A DNA stretch of 64,000 nt from Chinchilla lanigera (Eukaryota; Chordata; Mammalia; Rodentia; Chinchillidae): assembly GCF_000276665.1 (NCBI RefSeq), contig NW_004955475.1, forward strand, positions 4,148,431-4,212,430, given 5' to 3'. The translations under genes were made by a program, and so were the position numbers. The number at the start of each line of letters is the position of its first letter. Position 1 is the first letter of the stretch. The notes under the pieces were generated by a model. It was given only the letters and a program-made list of their open reading frames with translations. It was not told the origin of the DNA and ran no database searches. This document shows, piece by piece, positions 56,525-64,000 of this stretch.

Positions 56525-56950
56525 CTAAAAATAGAAATGTCATTTGACCTAGCTATTCCCCTTCTAGGTATCTTCCTGAAAGAGTTAAATTGATCATATT
56601 ACAGTAATACATGCATACCATGTTTATGGCAGCACAAATTATAATGGCTATAAAACATCCTATATGTCCACCAACTGATGAATGGATAAAGAAAATGTAC
56701 TTGTACACAAAGGAGGACTATTCCACCATAAAGAAGGATAAATTTATGGCATTTGTAGGTAAACAGATTCACCTCAAGACCACAATGTTAAGTGAATAAA
56801 GTTTAAGTAATAAATCAGACACACAAGTGTGAAAAACCTCATCACTTTTCTTATATAAGAGGCCCAAAATACAAGTAAGGAGCAAAATAAGAGATAGCTA
56901 ATAGGAAGTAGGGAAATCTTTTACAAATGGCCTTCAGACTTGATTAAAAC
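56525..56950 (+). mobile_element. L1 3' fragment, plus strand
   Basis: The ORF2 C-terminal portion ('cctagctattccccttctag' to the frame at 56611-56799, ending in an 'LKTTMLSE'-type stretch) and 3' UTR, parallel to 38395-38700. Joined head-to-head with the minus fragment on its left. Confidence 0.75.
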
Positions 56951-57092
56951 ATTAGTTCTGAAAAAAAAAAAAAAAACATTAGTTCTGGGGCTGGGGATTT
57001 AGCTCAGCGGCAAAGCGCCTGCCTGGCAAGCGCAAGGTCGTGAGTTCAGTTCCTGGTACTGGAGAAAAACCAAAAAAAAAAAAATTAGTTCT
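56951..57092 (+). mobile_element. ID SINE at a triple target-site repeat
   Basis: The ID body (56987 to about 57083) follows the consensus. The word ATTAGTTCT occurs three times: 56951-56959, 56978-56986 and 57084-57092. Between the first two lie only a G and about 16 A's, an insertion of almost pure poly(A); between the last two lies the full ID. Confidence 0.93.
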
Positions 57093-57104
57093 TCCTGGAT
57101 CTCA

Positions 57105-57265
57105 GGCCTGCTCGCTTTCAAATTGTAATTTATATCACAGGATTTCCTAGTTCTCAGGTCTTCAGAAATGGGCTGAACTTAAACCTTGGTTCTTTTGGGT
57201 CTCTACTTTGCAGACAGCATATTTTTAAAATTTTTCAACCTCCATAATCATGTGAATCCGTCTCC
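57105..57265 (+). repeat. LTR-like repeat 3' part (tentative)
   Basis: Resembles the 3' half of the element at 54033-54504 and related mammalian repeats ('ctttgcagacagcatat', 'cctccataatcatgtgaat'). Confidence 0.4.
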
Positions 57266-57284
57266 TACAACAAGTACCAATTTG

Positions 57285-57318
57285 TTATCTATCTATCCAT
57301 CCACCCATCCATCCATTC
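57285..57318. repeat. (ATCC/ATCT)n tetranucleotide repeat
   Basis: An 'atctatctatccatccaccc' tract with minor interruptions. Confidence 0.9.
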
Positions 57319-57726
57319 GTATTTGTCCTTCCTCTGAGAAACCCTTATTAATATAGGCTGCCATAATCATTCTACAGATGAAGATGCTGAATTTCAGAAA
57401 TGTCCAGTGATTTAGCCAAGGAAACATCTACACTTCGTGGTGGGAGGGACACAAACCCAGGTCAATATCTGTTGTAACTGCTTTTTTCTGTGAAATTTCC
57501 ACAAGAGACATTGATTTGAAGCAAGGCATCTAAGATCTTCTATTGCAATATCTGGGTAACTTGCCTCCAGCCATCACATGAAATCTCTCCCCTCCTCCTA
57601 CCTCACCACTTGTGTCACCAAGGGAATCCACTGCCACTCAGTTACCTCATGTCACTATCCTTCTTACCAGTTAAAGCTTCTGAGCTTGACATTCAAAGCT
57701 CTTGTTGATCTGGCCTCAGTGTGAAA

Positions 57727-57784
57727 GGCCTCAGTGTATCTTGCCGGAATTACTGGCCTCAGTGTATCTTGCCGGAATTACTGG
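57727..57784. repeat. 28-bp tandem duplication
   Basis: The unit starting GGCCTCAGTGTATCTTGCCG at 57727 repeats exactly from 57755. A partial earlier copy ('ggcctcagtgt') lies at about 57712. It makes the proteins of two overlapping frames repetitive, but these are chance ORFs. Confidence 0.93.
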
Positions 57785-57913
57785 CTCCAGCTACACCAGA
57801 AAACACACAAAATTTTTCTTGGACATATTTCTTTCATGCCACTGTTCCTTATGTCTTATTCTCTGCTTGGGATATCCAACCTGCCTAATCTCTATCCAAC
57901 ACTAACTCTGTTA

Positions 57914-58069
57914 TCTGAAAGGTTTAATTTTTTATTTTTTTTTTTTTTGTTTGTGTGTGTGTGTGTGTGTGGTTTTTCTCCGGTACCGGGAACCGAACTC
58001 ACGACCTTGCGCTTGCCAGGCAGGCGCTTTTGCCGCTGAGCTAAATCTCCAGCCCTCTGAAAGGTTTAA
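57914..58069 (-). mobile_element. ID SINE, minus strand, 14-bp TSD
   Basis: The ID body lies at about 57928-58055 with poly(T) and (GT)n at the left (the A-tail side). TCTGAAAGGTTTAA is at 57914-57927 and 58056-58069. Inserted into L2. Confidence 0.95.
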
Positions 58070-58334
58070 AATGTAGCTTAAATACCATCTACTCTTAGAA
58101 TTGCTGACCAGTCCTCTGAAACCTCACCTCCTCGTGCTTTTGTTCCCCTGTCATCCTATACCATCTTCTTGAATCCTCCTATAACATTTTGCCCAGATTG
58201 GCTTTATTTCTTCCCTACTCAATCAAAAGATCCCTGATGGTATAAACCACATCTTGGTTTGATTTACCCTACTTCAATCTAGCACAGTGCCTTGGAAATC
58301 ATAGTTGCTTAATAAATACTCATTTTCTTTAAAT

Positions 58335-59048
58335 GGCCTCTTAAGATCTACCACAATGTTGTTTATCATGGCTAATGACTGGAGACAACCTAATTATCTA
58401 TAAATAGGAAGCACAAGAGAATCTTATGGAGGTATGCAAAAGGGGAAGATGCTTAAACTATCTATCCTTGTTTCCAGGCTGGTCGAGAATTCTGGGAAAG
58501 CAGGGACATTTTGCAATTATTTTACCTGCTGCGTCGCTCAAGTCTGGAGAAACATGTGACACCTAATAAGTGCTCATGAATGTTTGCTGCATGATATTAA
58601 CTACCAAATGGACAAGTGTAGACATTAAGACTCATTTGTTAGGGACTAATATGAATTTTAATTAACATTTAGTGTACCTGGTAGATAACTGGTAAGCTTC
58701 CCTTCCCTTTGTCCTACTAAATTAACTTCAGAGAAGCCACACTCAACTGGGAATTCAGAACTGTAGATGTGTTTTTGTTATTAAGTGGCTGTGTGATCTT
58801 GGATCAAGTACCTTCTGTTTCTTAGCCTCAGTATTCAAAATTTATAAAATGAGTAATATTTGAACATTTTTAACAGGAGGTAGGGAGAATGAAAGGTGGG
58901 AAAACTCCTCTTCCAAACTCTTAAGCAACAACTCAACAAATAAAACACATGTCCAGGTGCTCTGAATGAGTCAGAGGTGAGATATCCAGACTCTTATCTG
59001 CTCCTTCACCCACACTATACGGCACTGTCATGGTCACTCTGTGGATCT
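58335..59048. other. No gene; unassigned
   Basis: No clear element; a short MIR-like stretch at about 58780-58860 ('tcttggatcaagtaccttct'). Confidence 0.4.
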
Positions 59049-59051
59049 ATA

Positions 59052-59362
59052 GCAACATGCTGCAAACCTTTTCTATAAAGGGCCAAGTAGTAAATATTTT
59101 AGGCATTGTGAATCATATGGTCTCTGTCATACCTACTCAATTTCTGCTTACATAGACATCCATGATAAGTGAATGAATGGACCTAGCTATATTCCAATAA
59201 AGCTCTACTCACAGATCCCAAAACTTCAGTTTCAAAATTTTACATGCTTGTATCACAATTTTTTTTTTATTTTTCCCTAATCATTTAAAATATAAAAATC
59301 ATTCTTAGCAGTTGGGCTAGATTTGGTCAGCAGGCTATATTTTGCTGACATCTCATCTACAG
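59052..59362 (+). mobile_element. hAT-Charlie-type DNA transposon remnant
   Basis: Left 'gcaaaccttttctataaagg' and 'gtaaatattttaggcattgt', middle 'tccaataaagctctactcac', right 'atttggtcagcaggctatat' and 'tttgctgaca'. This is the layout of a common mammalian Charlie-type MER element with inverted ends. Confidence 0.75.
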
Positions 59363-59364
59363 AG

Positions 59365-60112
59365 TTCAGCAAGATTATCCTCAAGGTTATCTAACTTGGT
59401 CGTTAGAGTTGATGCAGCTCAAAAACAATATGAGCACTGCAGAAAGTAAAGCCTGAAACAATATATTACCCTGTAAGTTATGGAATATATAGAACAAATG
59501 GTATCCTCTAGATTAAGACACCTCAAAAAGCAGAAGACACAAGTTCTATTCCCACCTTCCCTGGGCTAAAATGCTTAGTAGTTCATCACCTGCTCTCAGA
59601 ACCTCAGCTCACAACGCCTCCCAATGTCCTCCGAGTACCATATGTAGATAAATAACTCCCTGTTGGATATGTACAATGCAAGTCAGTCTGAAGCATCTCA
59701 GACTCACCAAGGTTCATACTGTGCTGGTCATCTCCCTTTTCCTGCTCCTCCCCAAATACTGTTCACTGCTTCATTTTTCATTCCTTATCTCAGTGAAGCA
59801 TATTGCTGTCCACGTTTTCTTACAAGAATATTATGTCACTAGAAGCATAGGAAGACTAGAGTGTGTCAAGTCTTCACTGATGCTTCCCCTGATTTATGGC
59901 AGCATCTTTAATATCAGTAACATATATGAGGCGATGGCTCACAATCTAAGGCTGAGTTCAAGTCTTTGATTCTGTGTTTCTACACTGGTAGATACATAGG
60001 TAAACTCAGTGTGAAAATGACTGCAAGTTGTCTCCAACCAGCCCGTTCTTTCCTTCTTTTTGTATCAGAAACTCCCACTCACTATTTTTGGTATACACAA
60101 TATCACCTAGTT
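59365..60112. other. No gene; unassigned
   Basis: The 97-codon frame at 59676-59969 has a hydrophobic stretch but no gene context, and the sequence around it looks like diverged L2. Confidence 0.4.
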
Positions 60113-60113
60113 T

Positions 60114-60256
60114 AAATTACAGTACTGGGGCTGGGGATTTAGCTCAGCGGCAAAGCGCCTGTCTGGCAAGCGCAAGGTCGTGAGTTCGGTTCCCGGTACC
60201 GGAGAAAAACCAAAAAAAATAAATAAATAAAATAAAATAAAATAAATTACAGTACT
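60114..60256 (+). mobile_element. ID SINE with 13-bp TSD
   Basis: Consensus-like ID body at 60127-60243 ending in a (AAAT)/(AAAAT) tail. AAATTACAGTACT is at 60114-60126 and 60244-60256. Confidence 0.95.
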
Positions 60257-60469
60257 ACCTAGCTTCACTTGCAGATGAGACCAGCCATGACTCAGGTCTT
60301 CAATGAGATACAAGTAGAAGTATTAAATATGACATCTGGGAAGACTTCTTTAAAAGGAGGGACCCTTTCCCTCTTCTTTTGCAAGTCCAAAATGTGGATG
60401 CTAGTAAGTTTTCTGGGAGGTTGAATTGGAAACCAAATGCTAGGAACGATGGAGCAGGAAAATCCCTTT

Positions 60470-60590
60470 AAAAATTTCTGAAACTGAGCCAAGGATACAG
60501 CTCAGGGGTCCAAGTGCATACCTGACAAGCGCAAGGTCCAGAGTTTGATTCCTGGAACCAAAAGAAATAATCAAAAATTTCTGAAACTGA
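60470..60590 (+). mobile_element. Diverged ID SINE with exact 18-bp TSD
   Basis: Body at 60488-60572 ('ccaaggatacagctcagggg', 'acaagcgcaaggtccagagt', 'gattcctggaacc'). AAAAATTTCTGAAACTGA is at 60470-60487 and 60573-60590 without mismatch, although the body differs clearly from the young ID copies. Confidence 0.93.
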
Positions 60591-60713
60591 CACACTATCC
60601 CACATATGCTTATCTCCTGATATGTGTGAAATAATAAAGCCTTGTGTGTTTTAAACCAGTGTAGATAGATTTGTTATAGCAGAATTTGTTAAACTTACAA
60701 ATTGATTATTTAA

Positions 60714-60880
60714 ACTGGGCGTGTTGGCACATGCCAGTAATCCCAGCACTCTGGAGGCTGAGGCAGGAGGATCGTTGCGAGTTCAAGACCAGCCTGGGCT
60801 ACAAAGTGAGCTCAAGGCCAACCTGAAGTGCATAGCAAGACCCTGTCTCAAAAAGACAAAAAAAATAATAATAATAAAGT
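60714..60880 (+). mobile_element. B1/Alu-type SINE
   Basis: 'ctgggcgtgttggcacatgc', 'gaggctgaggcaggaggatc', 'caagaccagcctgggctaca', 'gcaagaccctgtctcaaaaa' and an ATA-rich tail. Confidence 0.93.
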
Positions 60881-60884
60881 AGGT

Positions 60885-61440
60885 TATTTCATCTTGCCTG
60901 TGCAAGGACCGCCACCACCTCATATGTTGTGATTCTTATAAAGATCACATGGAATTTGAAATGAGATTAGTCCACAGTTCTGTATTCATCTGTGGCAATG
61001 CGAACAGACAACCCTGAGTGTAAGAAGTAAAAGAATGCACTATTCCAGAGAATTTTTTAAAAGACTAAAAGTCAAAATGATTTTTATTATCATTATATAC
61101 TAGCAATTGAAAACAATTTCAGTGATAAAATATTCCTCTTGCACAATAAAATGTGTTGGTCAAACTTCAAAACAATTTTTGTGGTTACTATCGACTTTTA
61201 ACACACACATGAAATTAGCAACTTTCATTACTTGTCCTTTAATCAACATTATATTCTATATGGAATTTGACTCAGAGAACTCCTAGTTATATAGTTAGCC
61301 CCAGCACACACATATTTAACTATATATTTTCATTCAGTTACTTCACTTTGTAAAAGGGTTAAAGTCATTCAAGTTAGCTCTAAGTATCTTGTATCTACAA
61401 TCCCTACGATACTGTATGTTTCAGCATGTAAATAGAGGGT
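60885..61440. other. No gene; unassigned
   Basis: AT-rich sequence with no recognised element. Confidence 0.4.
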
Positions 61441-61441
61441 T

Positions 61442-61584
61442 TAAAGTAAACAATGGGGGGCTGGGGATTTAGCTCAGCGGCAAAAGCGTCTGCCTGGCAA
61501 GTGCAAGGTCGTGAGTTCGGTTCCCGGTACCGGAGAAAAACCAAAAAAAAAAAATAAATTAAAAAAAAAATAAAGTAAACAATG
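61442..61584 (+). mobile_element. ID SINE with 14-bp TSD
   Basis: Body at 61456-61570, near-consensus. TAAAGTAAACAATG is at 61442-61455 and 61571-61584. Confidence 0.95.
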
Positions 61585-61952
61585 CTAGTATAGCATTTAT
61601 AAAGATAAAAATGATAATTCTATCATTGGGTGCTACCACTGGAGTTTTTATTTATGCTTAAAATAAAGAGCACGAAAATTCCAACTGCAAATTATATTTT
61701 TGTTCAGTGAACACACATCTTAATTCACACTTAAGTTTTAAATTCAAATTCCTTTAAAATATGAATTTATTATTCTTTTTCACTGGTTAAAATTAAAGAA
61801 CAAATCAAGAAAATTAGGAATCAACTTCATGAGTAATACTAAAAATAACTGTATCATACAGAGGATAGAGTTCAAAATTTTCAATTCCAGATATCACGTA
61901 TGCTAGTTATACAACATCTCCAAAGTATTAATGATGTACTTAATGCTCTCAG

Positions 61953-62059
61953 AATCAGGAAAGTAGGGAGGCTGGGGATGTGGCTCAGTGGTAGAGTTCT
62001 TGCTGCATGTACAAGGCCTTAGATTCACCAAAAAAAAAAAAAAAAATCAAGAAAGTAGG
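61953..62059 (+). mobile_element. ID SINE (older subtype) with 15-bp TSD
   Basis: Body at 61968-62044: 'ggctggggatgtggctcagt', 'ggtagagttcttgctgcatg', closer to the generic rodent ID than to the local young type. AATCA(G/A)GAAAGTAGG flanks it at 61953-61967 and 62045-62059. Confidence 0.9.
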
Positions 62060-62329
62060 AAACTAATTCATTAGTATTCTATATGGAACCACCCCTTAAT
62101 TAGCCTCATTAATGGCTAAGAGTTCAAAGCAGATCATTAAATCACTCAGTTGAAATGTCCTTCCAAGCATTTGTTCTTTCTAGCTCCACTCAGCTATCTC
62201 AGGATCCAAACAGATAATCAGAAAGGAAAAGGACATAAAGCATCTACAAACAATGCTAGGTACAGCCCTTTCATCATATAGATCATCTCCACATTATCAC
62301 CAAGATCTAAACCACCATTACACCAAACA

Positions 62330-63050
62330 TAGACTACACTATTTTAAGCAACTTTTCACAGCTCTTGTCCTTGCTCTAATACAGCCTATTACTCTGACAA
62401 AATTTCAAACAAATCATGTGCCCTTATCTATTCAAAATCTTTCAGTGGCTCCCCATTTCAGTCACATTAATTGCCCAATAAAGTTGGTCTATTTTCTCTC
62501 TGATTTTAACTGCCATTCTTCCACTAATTCTGCACCCTCAGAACATTGTTCCTTCAACCAATTATGTTTTTTCTGCATGACCCTTACGCCTAGAGCCCTA
62601 TTATTCTGAATACACCCATGGAGCTTACTCCTTCATTTTCTTCACACCTCTGTGCAAATGCCATTTGAGACTTTGACTGGTCTATCTGATACATCATCCC
62701 CCTATCTCTTTTTGTTGTCTTCCCAGTATTTTTCTTTCGGTGCTTAGCACATCTTGGAGTATTTTATACTCATTTGTGGGGGCTGGGGATTTAGCTCAGT
62801 GGCACAGCGCCTTCCTGGCAACCTCAACGTCGTGAGTTTGATTCCCAGTATCGGAAAAAAATTTTAAAAATTAAAAAAAAAGCCAGCAATATACTCATTT
62901 GTGCAATTCCTTAGTTTTTCTCTCCATCCTAGGATGTGAACTCCCTGAGAATAAGGATATTTTTTCGTTGTTCACTGCTGTCTTGTCTCCTTCTACATCC
63001 TTGCCAATTCATATTGGATATCCTATATCTTTAAAATAAATTAATGATAT
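62330..63050 (+). repeat. L2 fragment with an ID insertion
   Basis: L2 coding/3' text: 'caaaatctttcagtggctcc', 'gtgcaaatgccatttgagac', 'aggatgtgaactccctgaga'. Interrupted by the ID at 62779-62889. The 118-codon frame at 62253-62609 lies largely in L2 and is not a gene. Confidence 0.75.
62765..62903 (+). mobile_element. ID SINE with 14-bp TSD
   Basis: Body at 62779-62889 ('ggggatttagctcagtggca', 'cgtgagtttgattcccagta'). TATACTCATTTGTG is at 62765-62778 and 62890-62903. Confidence 0.94.
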
Positions 63051-63054
63051 CAAA

Positions 63055-63860
63055 GCACCTATCAGATACTTTATTTCCATTTTATGGATGAGACTACCAA
63101 GGCTAAAAGAGGTTTGACAACTGGCAAAGATTTCAGAAGTGAAAAGTATAAAAACCAGCCCTGAAGCTTACACTTGTGACTCTCAGAAGTGTTCTTTTCA
63201 CTCTATGCACAGTGCCTAGCCCAGCACAAACTAGCATTGCAGGCAGATGTTATAAATAAACATAGTGAATAATGCACCATTCGATGTGAATTCAGTGTAA
63301 CAGCCCCTATACAGCAATTCACAGTGTAACACCCTCTATCAAGACATATGCTATTCTATCAAATTTTGAACAATGTGTATGTTCAAGGACTATGAGTTAC
63401 ACATTACACTTTAAATAAGTTACAACAGTCAAATGTTCTGAAAGGAAATCTCATTATTATAATAAAAAATCCAGTGTACATTTTAGGAGTCTTGCAAATG
63501 AAAGAAGAGAGAGAGAAGACCTCGTGACTAGCCACATTATAAAATGGTAGAAAGATACACACGCTTTCCTTTTTCCTAATAATCCATTAGTTAACTTTTA
63601 TCTAACACCCACTCCTAGGAATCTTAGAAATTCAGGCCCGGAAGGAATTTTGGTGATCATTAATAGCTCATTTAAAGGTTTTTAGAAATCTGAAGCCAAG
63701 AACATTCTCACCAAACCTCTAATATTTGGGCCAAGATTAGAGCTTTCCTGCTTCCCATGCTAAAACAGTTTATTCCTCCTATCTTTTGATGTCTGGAAAA
63801 TGCTAACTAATGCTATCATCATATAATATTTACTGTTGCAGTTCTTCAAAACTATAATAA
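63055..63860. other. No gene; MIR patch
   Basis: MIR-like segment at about 63060-63175 ('ttatttccattttatggatg'). Otherwise unassigned, AT-rich. Confidence 0.45.
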
Positions 63861-63861
63861 C

Positions 63862-64000
63862 AAAGCTGGGCATAGTGGTGCACGCCTATAATTATAATGC
63901 TCTGAGAAGCTGAGGGTTCTCCCCAGCCTACATAAGTTAGTAACTTAGAGACACCCTGCATCAAAATAAAAACATAGTAGAAGGGATAGGGATGTGATTC
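63862..64000 (+). mobile_element. B1-dID SINE, cut by window end
   Basis: A diverged B1 half ('agctgggcatagtggtgcac', 'caccctgcatcaaaat') followed by the start of an ID half ('agggatagggatgtgattc') that runs off the window. Confidence 0.75.

Larger units (their letters stand above)
57560..58330 (+). repeat. L2 fragment with an ID insertion and a duplication
   Basis: L2 text on both sides of an ID: 'acattcaaagctcttgttga', 'cttgggatatccaacctgcc', then after the ID 'atcccctgat/gatccctgatgg' and 'tgcttaataaatactca' at the end. Includes the 28-bp tandem duplication at 57727-57782. Confidence 0.75.

Noticed and set aside
62253..62609. 118-codon plus-strand ORF
   Set aside because: Largely ancient L2 sequence; no start context or domain.

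Overview
The window looks like an intergenic or intronic stretch of a rodent nuclear genome. It is AT-rich, has no dense coding, and is packed with mammalian interspersed repeats. The lineage evidence is the SINE set: tRNA-derived ID elements (at least ten), Alu/B1-type 7SL-derived SINEs, and dimers that join a B1 half to an ID half (B1-dID type; clear at 17138-17330 and 25597-25788). No mouse/rat B2 was seen. As far as I know, B1-dID is reported from squirrel-related and other non-murid rodents (squirrels, dormice, beavers and relatives). I cannot name the species from sequence alone.

Only one convincing protein-coding candidate was found, on the minus strand near 32-33 kb. The only CpG-rich stretch of the window (about 32270-33190) carries a TATA-like box (33001-33009) and two CCAAT boxes (33070-33074, 33142-33146), all placed for minus-strand transcription. 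Just downstream a pyrimidine-rich tract ends in a splice acceptor at 32546-32547. Directly after it lies a 59-codon ORF (32533 down to 32354) for a small single-pass membrane protein. A repeat-free tail follows, with a minus-strand AATAAA at 31775-31780. I could not name this gene. It is the best candidate for something new here.

The rest is transposon archaeology. 0-4 kb: decayed L1 ORF2. 4.8-5.6 kb: a three-level nest (a MaLR LTR inside a Tigger-like DNA transposon inside a MIR). 8-32 kb: mostly old MIR, L2-type, DNA-transposon and SINE fragments separated by unassigned sequence. 33.8-36.2 kb: a 5'-truncated minus-strand L1 with a 17-bp target-site duplication. 37.5-39.8 kb: a younger L1 inserted in an older L1, also with a 17-bp duplication. 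41.2-47.9 kb: MaLR retroelement remnants in both orientations. 48.4-49.8 kb: an ERV1-type LTR with a tRNA-Pro-like primer-binding site, interrupted by a hAT MITE. 50-64 kb: L2, MIR and hAT relics with a cluster of ID insertions, most with readable target-site duplications.

No tRNA, rRNA, snRNA, CRISPR or bacterial-type feature was found. Apart from the microprotein, the open reading frames examined are chance ORFs or pieces of L1 or ERV relics. Repeat family names come from recognising diagnostic motifs, not from a database search. Family calls are therefore approximate, while duplications and inverted repeats were read directly from the bases.
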